From: Marinomonas algarum
GTDB taxonomy: Bacteria > Pseudomonadota > Gammaproteobacteria > Pseudomonadales > Marinomonadaceae
NCBI RefSeq assembly: GCF_020532605.1
Contig: NZ_JAJATW010000008.1
Coordinates: 62,001 to 126,000 of the forward strand
Direction: 5' to 3'
Length of the DNA: 64,000 nt
The notes under the pieces were generated by a model. The model was given only the letters and a program-made list of their open reading frames with translations, had not been told where the DNA came from and searched no databases. This document shows positions 8,431 through 16,832 of this stretch, piece by piece. A program made the position numbers and the translations under genes. Numbering within the stretch: position 1 is the stretch's first letter; each line of letters starts with the position of its first letter.

Positions 8431-9275
8431 GTTTCTTCAGGTCGACGGGTTAATACTTCAACGCCAGTCGCGGTAACGAGCAGTGTGTGCTCATATTGCG
8501 CAGACAAGCGACCGTCTTTGGTTTTTGCAATCCAATTATCAGGGCCTGTGTGTTTAACCTGTTTTTTACCTGCGTTAATCATAGGCTCTATTGTTAGGGT
8601 CATGCCTTCTTCTAACATATAGCCTGTACCGGCTTTACCGTAATGCGCAACTTGAGGCTCGCCATGAAACGTGGTTCCTACGCCGTGGCCACAATATTCT
8701 TCCACTACGCTGCAGTGGTGTTTGTGAGCGTAGGCTGAGATTGCCGCCCCGATGTCGCCTAAACGTACGCCAGGTTTGACAAGGTCGATGGCTAAATAAA
8801 GAGACTCTTGCGTCACCTTGGCAAGGCGTTCAGCGTGCGGTAAAGCAGGGCCCGCAAAAAACATTCTGCTGGTGTCGCCATAGTAGCCATCTTTGATAAT
8901 AGTGATATCAATATTAACGGTGTCGCCTTTTTTCAGCGCTTTGTCATTAGGAATACCATGACAAATAACATCGTTTACAGAGGTACAGCATGATTTAGGA
9001 AAGCCGTGGTAGTTCAATGGCGCAGGAACAGCACCTTGAACACCAACAATGTAGTTATGGGCAATAATATCGATTTGTTCAGTGGTCACACCGGGCACAA
9101 CGTATTCTTCAAGCATAACCAAAACGTCAGCGGCCAGTTTGCCAGCTAAGCGCATACCTTCTATGTCACTGATGTCTGTAAACCGTGTTGACGCTGGGCG
9201 TGGTGTCCATTTTGGCACATCTAAACGTCCATCTTTGGTCAGTTCTGCAATTTTTTGTAGGGTCTCGTTACTCAT
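8418..9275 (-). CDS. map: Methionine aminopeptidase, type I
   Basis: The enzyme removes the initiator Met from new proteins. The type I core starts near residue 40 (IEGMRLAGKLAADVL). Metal ligands are visible as two Asp in the INIDITIIKDGYYGDTSRMF region, a His in GHGVGTTFHGEPQV, and Glu in LTIEPMINAG and QYEHTLLVT. The start is uncertain. An ATG at 9275 gives 285 residues, and a GTG at 9320 gives 300, but neither has a strong ribosome binding site. Either way the protein has about 30 extra N-terminal residues compared with the common 260-residue form. Divergent from rpsB, as in many relatives. Confidence 0.94.
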   Translation of the reverse strand: MSNETLQKIAELTKDGRLDVPKWTPRPASTRFTDISDIEGMRLAGKLAADVLVMLEEYVVPGVTTEQIDIIAHNYIVGVQGAVPAPLNYHGFPKSCCTSVNDVICHGIPNDKALKKGDTVNIDITIIKDGYYGDTSRMFFAGPALPHAERLAKVTQESLYLAIDLVKPGVRLGDIGAAISAYAHKHHCSVVEEYCGHGVGTTFHGEPQVAHYGKAGTGYMLEEGMTLTIEPMINAGKKQVKHTGPDNWIAKTKDGRLSAQYEHTLLVTATGVEVLTRRPEETRFS

Positions 9276-9426
9276 AATGTCACTGTCTTTAAGAAGTTTA
9301 TTTCCATGTAATTTTTTCACATAGAGTGAAGTTGCGCATTATTCTACATGACTTAAGGACTATAATCGCCTCTCACACCGAAAAAAACGTATGCCTGATG
9401 ATGGTGAAAAAAAGCGTTCAATCCTT

Positions 9427-9453
9427 TTGGTTTTTATTTGAATATGATATAAA
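9427..9453 (+). promoter_or_regulatory. Candidate rpsB promoter
   Basis: TTGGTT (9427-9432) and TATAAA (9448-9453, within TATGATATAAAA) are separated by 15 nt. A GC-rich stretch (CGCC) follows directly, as in stringently controlled ribosomal promoters. Transcription would begin just before the leader hairpin. A second TATAAT at 9361-9366 lacks a matching -35 element. Weak evidence from consensus only. Confidence 0.35.
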
Positions 9454-9458
9454 ACGCC

Positions 9459-9609
9459 AGCTTAAAAGGCTTGTGCCTCTTATAAGCTAAATTATTCAAA
9501 TCAACGATCTTGCCGCAACGAATAAAAGTATCTTGGGTGTCTTAGGTTGCCTTAAACCTTGTTCGACTGATGCTTTTAGCTGGTAAGCTTAAATAACCCA
9601 AATAAAGGA
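9459..9609 (+). promoter_or_regulatory. rpsB 5' leader with structured elements, probable S2 autoregulatory RNA
   Basis: The 296 nt between map and rpsB hold no gene. The downstream half can fold: AGCTTA (9459-9464) pairs with TAAGCT (9483-9488) around an inner GGC/GCC stem; AGGTT (9544-9548) pairs with AACCT (9555-9559); and TTGGGT (9533-9538) pairs with ACCCAA (9596-9601) just before the ribosome binding site AAAGGA (9604-9609). In gammaproteobacteria the rpsB leader is known to bind S2 and repress rpsB-tsf translation (the enteric leader was listed as t44 RNA). I infer the same role from position and folding. Confidence 0.6.
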
Positions 9610-9616
9610 TAGTAAA

Positions 9617-10363
9617 ATGCCTACAGTTTCTATGCGCGACCTATTATTGGTTGGTTCACACTTCGGTCATCAAACTCGTTACTGGAACCCAAAAATGAAG
9701 CCATTCATTTTCGGTGCTCGTAACAAGATCCACATCATTAACCTTGAGCACACTGTTCCAGCACTTAACAATGCCCTAGAGCTTGTTAAAAAAATGGCTG
9801 AAAGCAAAAACAAGGTTTTGTTTGTTGGTACTAAGCGTGCTGCATCTAAAACGATTAAAGAGCAAGCTGCTCGCTCTGGTATGCCATACGTTAACCACCG
9901 TTGGTTAGGTGGTATGTTGACAAACTACAAAACCATCCGTACTTCTATCAAACGTCTACGTGAACTTGAAGGTCAAATGGCCGATGGCACGTTTGACAAA
10001 TTGACTAAGAAAGAAGCGTTGATGCGTACTCGTGAGCTTGAAAAACTTGAGCTTTCTATGGGTGGTATTAAAGACATGGGCGGCCTGCCTGATGTGTTGT
10101 TTGTTGTTGATGTTGATCATGAACGTATCGCTATTAAAGAAGCAAACAAACTAGGTATCCCAGTTATTGGTATCGTCGATACAAACAGTAACCCAGATGG
10201 CGTTGATTACGTTATCCCTGCAAATGACGACGCTATTCGCGCTGTTCAATTGTATGTTGGTGCTTTCGCAGATGCCGTCCTTGAAGGTCGTAATGCAACA
10301 GCGGGTTCAGCAGAAGAATTCGTTGAAGTAAGCGAAGCGGCTGCTGACACAACCGAAGCATAA
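9617..10363 (+). CDS. rpsB: 30S ribosomal protein S2
   Basis: The protein binds the 30S head near S1 and is needed for S1 attachment. It has 248 residues, close to the usual 240, and begins [25 protein letters not shown]. The conserved segments [22 protein letters not shown] and PVIGIVDTN are all present. AAAGGA lies 7 nt upstream of the ATG. The C-terminus is acidic. It is followed by a strong hairpin terminator and then tsf, the normal rpsB-tsf pair. Confidence 0.99.
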   Translation: MPTVSMRDLLLVGSHFGHQTRYWNPKMKPFIFGARNKIHIINLEHTVPALNNALELVKKMAESKNKVLFVGTKRAASKTIKEQAARSGMPYVNHRWLGGMLTNYKTIRTSIKRLRELEGQMADGTFDKLTKKEALMRTRELEKLELSMGGIKDMGGLPDVLFVVDVDHERIAIKEANKLGIPVIGIVDTNSNPDGVDYVIPANDDAIRAVQLYVGAFADAVLEGRNATAGSAEEFVEVSEAAADTTEA

Positions 10364-10394
10364 TCAAACCTTTGAGTTTGTTGTGGTTTCTAAA

Positions 10395-10418
10395 GGGAGG
10401 CCTAAGCCTCCTTTTTTT
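10395..10418 (+). terminator. Intrinsic terminator/attenuator between rpsB and tsf
   Basis: GGAGGC (10396-10401) and GCCTCC (10406-10411) form a GC-rich stem with a 4-nt loop, followed by a run of seven T. No promoter fits in the remaining 30 nt before tsf, so tsf depends on read-through. Confidence 0.85.
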
Positions 10419-10447
10419 AAGTTTGAATTGGTAAAAGAGGATTGAAC

Positions 10448-11308
10448 ATGGCCGCAGTATCTGCAGCATTGGTAAAAGAGCTACGTGAACGTACAGGCTT
10501 AGGCATGATGGAGTGTAAAAAAGCACTCGTTGCGGCGAACGCTGACGTTGAAGTAGCGATTGAAGAGCTACGTAAATCAAGTGGCATGAAAGCAGCGAAA
10601 AAAGCAGGCCGCACAGCAGCAGAAGGCACCATTATTATGCGTGTTGCTGACGATGCTTCTTACGGTGTGTTAGTGGAAGTTAACTCTGAAACTGACTTCG
10701 CTTCTCGTGACCAAGGTTTCGTTGCGTTTGCAAACAAAGTGGCTGACGCTGTTTTTGCAACAAAAGAAACAGATATGGCTAAAGTCATCACGGGCGACAT
10801 GTTAGAAGCACGTGAAGCGTTAGTTCAAAAAATCGGTGAGAACATCACACCTCGTCGTGCCGTACTTGTTGAAGGCGGCCTAGTAGGTGGTTACCTTCAC
10901 GGTAACGGTCAGATCGCTGTATTGACGCAACTTGAAGGCGGTTCTGATGAGCTGGCTAAAGACGTGTCTATGCATGTTGCTGCTGTTGCTCCTCGCGTTG
11001 TTCGCGGTGAAGACATGCCTGAAGAAGTGCTAGCGAAAGAAGAAGAAATCGTTCGTGCGCAGCCAGACATGGCTGGTAAACCAGCAGAAATCGTTGACAA
11101 AATGATTGTTGGCCGTATGAAAAAGTTCTTGGCTGAAAACAGCTTGACTGAGCAGCCTTTCGTTAAGAATCCAGAAGTCAAAGTCGGTCAGCTTGTAAAA
11201 GATGCTGGCGCTGTTGTTTCTTCTTTCATTCGCTTAGAAGTAGGTGAAGGTATCGAAGTTGCAGAAGTAGATTTTGCAGCAGAAGTAGCAGCACAGCTTA
11301 AAGGTTAA
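10448..11308 (+). CDS. tsf: Elongation factor Ts
   Basis: EF-Ts is the guanine-nucleotide exchange factor for EF-Tu. At 286 residues it is a typical length. The N-terminal UBA-like domain has the family signature [16 protein letters not shown] (about 12-27), and the core contains [15 protein letters not shown], including the Thr-Asp-Phe element that contacts EF-Tu. The ATG at 10448 is preceded by AGAGG; a TTG two codons upstream is a poorer start. It lies between two terminators. Confidence 0.98.
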   Translation: MAAVSAALVKELRERTGLGMMECKKALVAANADVEVAIEELRKSSGMKAAKKAGRTAAEGTIIMRVADDASYGVLVEVNSETDFASRDQGFVAFANKVADAVFATKETDMAKVITGDMLEAREALVQKIGENITPRRAVLVEGGLVGGYLHGNGQIAVLTQLEGGSDELAKDVSMHVAAVAPRVVRGEDMPEEVLAKEEEIVRAQPDMAGKPAEIVDKMIVGRMKKFLAENSLTEQPFVKNPEVKVGQLVKDAGAVVSSFIRLEVGEGIEVAEVDFAAEVAAQLKG

Positions 11309-11337
11309 TCCTTAGTGGTGTTGTCTTGCAAAGAAAA

Positions 11338-11361
11338 GGGGCAGCTTGACTGCCCCTTTTT
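11338..11361 (+). terminator. Intrinsic terminator between tsf and pyrH
   Basis: GGGGCAG (11338-11344) and CTGCCCC (11350-11356) form a perfect 7-bp stem with a 5-nt loop and a T5 tail. The 68 nt that follow before pyrH could hold a promoter, but I see no clear one. Confidence 0.9.
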
Positions 11362-11429
11362 ATGAAAGACAAATACAATCAATACGATGTTTATTGATAT
11401 TATAAGTAAAACCATTGCCGGAGGTTGAT

Positions 11430-12152
11430 ATGCCAAAAGAAAAGAGTCCAAAATACAAAAGAATTTTGCTTAAGCTGAGCGGCGAAGCTTTGATGGGAGA
11501 CGAGTCGTTTGGTATCGACCCTAAAGTATTGAACCGAATTGCTCTTGAAATCGGCCAACTGCGTGGCATTGGTGTAGAAGTTGGGATTGTTATTGGTGGC
11601 GGCAACTTATTCCGTGGTCAAGCATTAAGCCAAGCGGGCATGGATCGTGTGACGGGTGATCATATGGGCATGTTGGCAACGGTTATGAATGCCTTAGCAA
11701 TGCGTGATGCATTGGAGCGTGCGAATATTGCCACACGCGTTATGTCAGCCATAACGATGACGGGTATTGTAGAGCCCTATGATCGACGTCGCGCGATGCG
11801 TTTAATGAAAGAAGGCGATGTATTGATCTTCTCTGCTGGTACGGGCAACCCATTCTTTACAACTGACTCTGCCGCTTGTTTGCGTGGTATTGAGATTGAT
11901 GCTGATGTTGTACTGAAAGCGACAAAAGTGGACGGTGTGTATTCTGCTGATCCTATGAAAGATCCAGCGGCTGTGAAATATGATACATTAGATTACAACG
12001 AAGTCCTTGAGAAACAGCTTGGTGTAATGGATCTTACTGCTATTTGTTTGACTCGTGACCACAGTATGCCTATTCGTGTATTTAATATGAACAAGCCTGG
12101 TGCCCTAGTCAACATTATGGTTGGCGGCAATGAAGGCACACTGATTAAGTGA
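11430..12152 (+). CDS. pyrH: Uridylate kinase
   Basis: UMP kinase makes UDP from UMP, an essential step in pyrimidine nucleotide supply. The 240-residue protein belongs to the amino acid kinase family: [11 protein letters not shown] near the N-terminus, [12 protein letters not shown] for nucleotide binding, and [16 protein letters not shown] in the catalytic half. I start at ATG 11430, with GGAGG 5-6 nt upstream. The next gene, frr, begins 7 nt after the stop, so the two are translationally coupled. Confidence 0.98.
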   Translation: MPKEKSPKYKRILLKLSGEALMGDESFGIDPKVLNRIALEIGQLRGIGVEVGIVIGGGNLFRGQALSQAGMDRVTGDHMGMLATVMNALAMRDALERANIATRVMSAITMTGIVEPYDRRRAMRLMKEGDVLIFSAGTGNPFFTTDSAACLRGIEIDADVVLKATKVDGVYSADPMKDPAAVKYDTLDYNEVLEKQLGVMDLTAICLTRDHSMPIRVFNMNKPGALVNIMVGGNEGTLIK

Positions 12153-12159
12153 GGAAATG

Positions 12160-12717
12160 ATGATTAACGAAATTCTTAAAGATGCTGAAGACCGTATGAG
12201 TAAAGCGGTTTCTTCAGTTGAATCTGCGTTCAAAAAAATTCGTACGGGTCGAGCGCACCCAAGTATTCTAGATTCTGTAAAAGTAAATTATTACGGTTCT
12301 GATACGCCTCTTAGCCAAGTGGCAAACATTACCGTGGAAGACGCACGTACCTTAGGTATTTCTCCTTGGGAAAATAACCTTGTGCCTGAGATTGAAAAAG
12401 CCATTATGAAATCTGACCTTGGCTTAAATCCAGCAACAAATGGCAACTTGATTCGTATCCCAATGCCAGCTTTAACGGAAGAAACGCGTAAAAACTACTT
12501 CAAGCAAGCGAAAAACGAAGCAGAAAACGGTCGTATTGCTATTCGTAACATTCGCCGTGATGCGAATGGTAGTTTGAAAGACCTACTGAAAGAGAAAGAA
12601 ATTTCTGAAGACGATGATCGTCGTGGTCAAGATCAAGTGCAGAAGATTACTGATAAGTACGTAGGACTTGTTGAAGAGCGTCTTGCTGCAAAAGAAAAAG
12701 ACTTGATGGAAATTTAA
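12160..12717 (+). CDS. frr: Ribosome recycling factor
   Basis: RRF splits post-termination ribosomes together with EF-G. It has 185 residues, the same as in E. coli. Two ATG codons are adjacent; the second (12160) gives MINEILKDAEDRM, matching the family start, and has better spacing from GAGGA. The conserved IRTGRAHPSILD, PALTEETRKNY and the C-terminal EISEDDDRRGQDQVQKITD helix are all present. A terminator follows. Confidence 0.98.
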   Translation: MINEILKDAEDRMSKAVSSVESAFKKIRTGRAHPSILDSVKVNYYGSDTPLSQVANITVEDARTLGISPWENNLVPEIEKAIMKSDLGLNPATNGNLIRIPMPALTEETRKNYFKQAKNEAENGRIAIRNIRRDANGSLKDLLKEKEISEDDDRRGQDQVQKITDKYVGLVEERLAAKEKDLMEI

Positions 12718-12722
12718 TGAGG

Positions 12723-12748
12723 AAAGCGAGTCTTGGCTCGCTTTTTTT
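12723..12748 (+). terminator. Intrinsic terminator between frr and uppS
   Basis: AAAGCGAG (12723-12730) and CTCGCTTT (12737-12744) form an 8-bp stem with a 6-nt loop and a run of seven T. Only 18 nt separate it from the uppS start, so no promoter fits there and uppS must be read through. Confidence 0.85.
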
Positions 12749-12766
12749 ATTTGCTAAGGTATCGCT

Positions 12767-13498
12767 ATGACTGAATTGGATGGCGCTGGCATTGATTCAG
12801 CTGTCGTACCGGCTCATATTGCTATTATTATGGACGGTAATAATCGCTGGGCTAAAAAGAAACACCTACCAAGTATCGCGGGTCATACAGCGGGTGCTTC
12901 TGCTGTGCGACGCGTGGTTGAGGCGGCAGCAAAACGCGGTATACAGGTCTTGACCCTATTTGCTTTTTCCAGTGAAAACTGGAAGCGACCGAAGCTGGAA
13001 GTGGATGGTTTGATGGCGTTGTTTATGCGCTCTTTGAAAAAAGAACTGAAACGACTCAATCAATATAAAATTCGCCTGCAAGTTGTTGGGGATTTATCGG
13101 GTTTCAGTGAGGGGTTGCGTAAGCAAATCAAAAGCGTTGAAGCCAGTACAGAGCAGAATGATCACATGACACTGGTGATCGCTGCCAATTACGGTGGCCG
13201 CTGGGACATCACTCAAGCGGTAAAAAATATTTCGAATTTGGTGGCTAAGGGTGAATTAGCCCCTGATGATATCGACGAAACCTTGTTAGGTCAGCATATG
13301 CAGCTTGCCGATCTACCTGCCCCTGACCTTCTTATTCGTACTTCTGGTGAAGAGCGAATCAGTAACTTTCTATTATGGCAAACGGCGTATTCTGAGTTTG
13401 TCTTCTTGCCGGTGTTATGGCCGGACTTTGATCAACAACATTTTGAAGAGGCTATCCAGACCTTTCAGAATCGTCAGCGACGTTATGGTGGCCGATAA
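12767..13498 (+). CDS. uppS: Undecaprenyl diphosphate synthase (cis-prenyltransferase)
   Basis: The enzyme builds the C55 lipid carrier for peptidoglycan and O-antigen by adding isopentenyl units to farnesyl diphosphate. It has 243 residues. The catalytic Asp is Asp23 in IIMDGNNRWAK. FAFSSENWKRP and the C-terminal RTSGEERISNFLLWQ and AYSEFVF motifs bind substrate and magnesium. cdsA starts 2 nt after the stop. Together with dxr downstream it groups isoprenoid and lipid precursor genes. Confidence 0.98.
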   Translation: MTELDGAGIDSAVVPAHIAIIMDGNNRWAKKKHLPSIAGHTAGASAVRRVVEAAAKRGIQVLTLFAFSSENWKRPKLEVDGLMALFMRSLKKELKRLNQYKIRLQVVGDLSGFSEGLRKQIKSVEASTEQNDHMTLVIAANYGGRWDITQAVKNISNLVAKGELAPDDIDETLLGQHMQLADLPAPDLLIRTSGEERISNFLLWQTAYSEFVFLPVLWPDFDQQHFEEAIQTFQNRQRRYGGR

Positions 13499-13500
13499 GT

Positions 13501-14304
13501 ATGTTACTTCCCCGAATTCTTAGTGCCATTGTTATGGCTGTGTTGTTTGTTTGTGCCGTTTTTGTCTTAGAAGAAACCAATTTTATTCTCGCAATGGGCG
13601 GTGTTGTGTTCTTAGCGGGCTGGGAGTGGGCGCGCCTTTCAGGTGTTCAGAATCAGTTGGCCCGCTTAGTTTTCGCCTGTCTCATCGGTGTTGTGTGTTT
13701 TCTTGTTTACCAAACTGACTTATCAAAAATATCTTTGTCGATTAGCCCTGCATTGTGGCTTCTTGCCCTGTATTGGGTGATTCGCTATCCCACTCAACTT
13801 ATTTGGCAGCATGTACTCAGTCGTTTAGTGTTCGGTGTCTTGGTGTTGGTCACTACATGGGCGTCATTGGTTGTACTGAAACAGTCAGAAGCGTTTGTGG
13901 TGTGGGTATTACTGTTAATGGGCTTAATTTGGGGGGCAGATTCAGGTGCCTACTTTGCTGGTCGAGCATTTGGTAAGCATAAATTAGCGCGTTCTGTCAG
14001 TCCTGGAAAGTCTTGGGAAGGGGTGATCGGCGGTGTGGTTTTGACACAAGTCGGTGTGATGCTGTTTTCATTTTACTCCGATTTCTCATTGGCAAAATGG
14101 ATAGGATTGGCTTTGGTGGCGTTGATTATTTCTTTTGTGTCTGTATTAGGAGATCTGACTGAAAGTTTGTTCAAGCGTCACGAGCAGCTTAAGGACTCCA
14201 GTCATTTGATTCCTGGTCATGGTGGTGTGATGGATCGTGTCGATAGCCTGACGGCGGCGGCACCTATTTATGTACTGTTACTTAGTTTGATCGGGTGGCT
14301 TTGA
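13501..14304 (+). CDS. cdsA: Phosphatidate cytidylyltransferase CdsA
   Basis: CdsA makes CDP-diacylglycerol, the precursor of all phospholipids, in the inner membrane. It has 267 residues and many hydrophobic segments, starting at residue 3. The family signature is complete near the C-terminus: SLFKRHEQLKDSSHLIPG followed by HGGVMDRVDS. SPGKSWEGVIGG lies upstream of it. The stop TGA overlaps the dxr ATG by one base (TGATG), so translation is coupled. Confidence 0.97.
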   Translation: MLLPRILSAIVMAVLFVCAVFVLEETNFILAMGGVVFLAGWEWARLSGVQNQLARLVFACLIGVVCFLVYQTDLSKISLSISPALWLLALYWVIRYPTQLIWQHVLSRLVFGVLVLVTTWASLVVLKQSEAFVVWVLLLMGLIWGADSGAYFAGRAFGKHKLARSVSPGKSWEGVIGGVVLTQVGVMLFSFYSDFSLAKWIGLALVALIISFVSVLGDLTESLFKRHEQLKDSSHLIPGHGGVMDRVDSLTAAAPIYVLLLSLIGWL

Positions 14305-15479
14305 TGCAGGGAATTTGTTTACTAGGCGCTACCGGTTCGATCGGTCAAAGCACACTGGATATTATTGCTCAGCACCCAGATAAGTTTACTTTAGTCAGTG
14401 CCTCGGCCAATGAAAGCGTCGATAAAATGGCGGCAATATGTCGTCAGTTTTTACCTCAGCGCGTGGTTATGGGATCGCAAAGAGCCCGTGAGGCGTTGGC
14501 TGAACAGTGCAATGATCTAGCCATTTCCTTTGAATGGGGGGAGGCGTCTTTAGACAGTATTGCTTGTGATGCTGCGGTAGACCAAGTTATGGCGGCGATC
14601 ATGGGATTTGCTGGATTAAAGCCAACGTTGGCCGGTATTCGTTCAGGCAAGCGTATTTTATTGGCTAATAAAGAGTCATTGGTGACAGCGGGCAAGCTGT
14701 TTATGGATGAGGTTGCTCGCAATAATGTTGCTCTGTTGCCAATTGATAGTGAGCACAATGCTATTTATCAAAGCTTGCCACAAACTCCCCAGGGCGCTCA
14801 CCAAAAAGACGTGGCTAAAATCATTCTAACAGCGTCTGGTGGTCCATTTCGTAATTTCTCACTCAAAGAAATGAAGCAAGTTACACCGGAGCAGGCTTGT
14901 AAGCACCCTAATTGGTCGATGGGGCAGAAAATATCCATCGATTCTGCTTCCTTGATGAATAAGGGGCTTGAGCTAATCGAGGCGTGCTGGCTGTTTGATG
15001 TCACACCGGACGATGTAGACGTTGTGGTACACCCTGAAAGCATTATTCACTCGATGGTGTCTTACCGAGATGGTTCAGTGATTGCACAAATGGGCAACCC
15101 TGATATGAAAATCCCTATTGCTTATGGAATGAGTTGGCCAGATCGAATTGAAACTAATGTGGCGCCTTTGAGTCTCATTGATGTCGCAAAATTGAATTTT
15201 GAAGCACCGGACAAGCAGCGTTTTCCTAATCTAAGACTGGCAGCAGAGGCTTGGTACATGGGAGGAACCGCTATGGCCGTGCTTAATGCGACAAATGAGG
15301 TTGCTGTCGCGGCTTTTTTGCAGAAAAAGATGGGTTTTCTGGATATTGCTGCTTTGAATGAAAGTGTCTTAACGAAAGCGAATATTATGCCTGTTAGAAC
15401 GCTTGATGACGTTTTTGAAGCAGATAAAGTAGCGCGACAGTTGGCTAATGACATTATTTTTCGCGGATGTTTTTCATGA
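14304..15479 (+). CDS. dxr: 1-deoxy-D-xylulose 5-phosphate reductoisomerase
   Basis: Dxr catalyses the first committed step of the MEP isoprenoid pathway, converting DXP to MEP with NADPH. It has 391 residues. The NADPH motif GATGSIGQSTLDI is at residues 7-19. LANKESLVTAG and PIDSEHNAIYQ provide the metal and substrate residues, and SGGPFR plus MNKGLELIEA follow. The ATG overlaps the cdsA stop; an upstream GTG at 14295 is less likely. It supplies the precursors used by UppS in the same operon. Confidence 0.98.
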   Translation: MQGICLLGATGSIGQSTLDIIAQHPDKFTLVSASANESVDKMAAICRQFLPQRVVMGSQRAREALAEQCNDLAISFEWGEASLDSIACDAAVDQVMAAIMGFAGLKPTLAGIRSGKRILLANKESLVTAGKLFMDEVARNNVALLPIDSEHNAIYQSLPQTPQGAHQKDVAKIILTASGGPFRNFSLKEMKQVTPEQACKHPNWSMGQKISIDSASLMNKGLELIEACWLFDVTPDDVDVVVHPESIIHSMVSYRDGSVIAQMGNPDMKIPIAYGMSWPDRIETNVAPLSLIDVAKLNFEAPDKQRFPNLRLAAEAWYMGGTAMAVLNATNEVAVAAFLQKKMGFLDIAALNESVLTKANIMPVRTLDDVFEADKVARQLANDIIFRGCFS

Positions 15480-16822
15480 TACAAAATATTCTTTCTATTG
15501 TTGTGGCGTTAGGGGTGCTGATCACTTTTCATGAATTTGGGCATTTCTTTGTTGCTCGCCGTTGTGGTGTGAAGGTATTGCGCTTTTCTGTGGGATTTGG
15601 AAAACCGATTTATCGTTATGTTGGAAAAACGGGAACAGAATACACCCTTGCTATGATTCCATTGGGTGGCTACGTTCGCATGCTTGACGAACGAGAAGGG
15701 GATGTACCACCTGAACTCATGTCGCAAACATTTAATGTTAAGAGCGTATGGCAACGTATTGCGATTGTTGCGGCGGGTCCTATTGCTAACTTTATTTTAG
15801 CCGTGGTGATTTACGCGGGTGTCGCATTGTTGGGTATTCAGACAATGGCACCCAAAGTCGGTGATATTGTTGAAAATTCACCGGTGTCTCAGACTCAGAT
15901 GCGGTCTGGTGATGAAGTGGTCGCCGTTAATGGTGAGGCAGTTTCTTCTTGGGATGACGTAAATTTAGTGTTAGCGGACTTGATTGGTAAAACAGGAACC
16001 ATTATCGTTCGTTACCAACTTGCAGAGTCCGATTCTTTACAAGAAGATACGGTGGCTTTAAACCGTTGGTTAGTGGGTGAAGAGCCCAGTAATTTAATTC
16101 GCGCTTTTGGCTTCTCCCCGTGGCAGCCAGAGGTGGTACCTACTATTGCTCAAGTTGTAGAAGGGGGAGCGGCAGCCTCTGCTGGTTTTATGGCTGGCGA
16201 TACGATTTTAGCGATTGATGACCAACCTGTTTCTAGATGGCGTCAAGTGGTTGAGCTCGTGCAAGCGAACCCAAGTCAATCTCTGTTGGTTGAAGTTGAT
16301 CGAGAAGGTCGCACGTTAGAATTATTATTATTGCCTAATTCTACGGAGCAGAACGGTCGTTTGATCGGTTATGCTGGTGTAGCGGTGGTTCCGCCGCAAT
16401 GGGATGAAAGTTTAATTCGTGAGCGTCACTATGGTCCGATTGAGTCTTTGACCTATGGTGTCGCGCAGATGTCTAAGATGGTGTCTTTGACAGTTTCTTC
16501 GATTGGTAAAATGTTGCAGGGATTGATTTCGGTTGATAATTTGTCTGGACCCATCACCATTGCAAAAGTGGCAAGTGCGTCCGCCGAGTCAGGGTTACAG
16601 TCTTTTTTGAAGTTTATGGCTTACCTTAGTGTCAGTTTAGGGGTGCTTAATTTGTTGCCTATCCCCATGTTAGATGGTGGGCATTTGTTGTTTTTTGGCA
16701 TTGAAGCGGCTCGCCGCAAACCTGTATCTGAGAGAATTCAAGGGTTTGCTTATCGGGTTGGCGCTTCTCTTTTATTTGCTTTAATGGCCATTGCCATTTT
16801 TAATGATATTGCCCGCTTATAG
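15476..16822 (+). CDS. rseP: Site-2 zinc metalloprotease RseP
   Basis: RseP cleaves the anti-sigma factor RseA inside the membrane during the sigma-E envelope stress response and also clears signal-peptide remnants. The 448-residue protein has HEFGH at 19-23 in the first membrane helix, two PDZ domains in the periplasmic middle (SPVSQTQMRSGDEVVAVNG and ASAGFMAGDTILAIDD), and the LDGGH motif near the C-terminus. I start at ATG 15476, which overlaps the dxr stop as ATGA; an ATG 9 nt upstream is possible. It precedes bamA, a classic sigma-E linked arrangement. Confidence 0.97.
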   Translation: MIQNILSIVVALGVLITFHEFGHFFVARRCGVKVLRFSVGFGKPIYRYVGKTGTEYTLAMIPLGGYVRMLDEREGDVPPELMSQTFNVKSVWQRIAIVAAGPIANFILAVVIYAGVALLGIQTMAPKVGDIVENSPVSQTQMRSGDEVVAVNGEAVSSWDDVNLVLADLIGKTGTIIVRYQLAESDSLQEDTVALNRWLVGEEPSNLIRAFGFSPWQPEVVPTIAQVVEGGAAASAGFMAGDTILAIDDQPVSRWRQVVELVQANPSQSLLVEVDREGRTLELLLLPNSTEQNGRLIGYAGVAVVPPQWDESLIRERHYGPIESLTYGVAQMSKMVSLTVSSIGKMLQGLISVDNLSGPITIAKVASASAESGLQSFLKFMAYLSVSLGVLNLLPIPMLDGGHLLFFGIEAARRKPVSERIQGFAYRVGASLLFALMAIAIFNDIARL

Positions 16823-16832
16823 AGAGGTATGT

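Noticed and set aside
9361..9366. TATAAT as main rpsB promoter
   Set aside because: A perfect -10 box, but no -35 element lies at a 16-18 nt distance, so it was not called.
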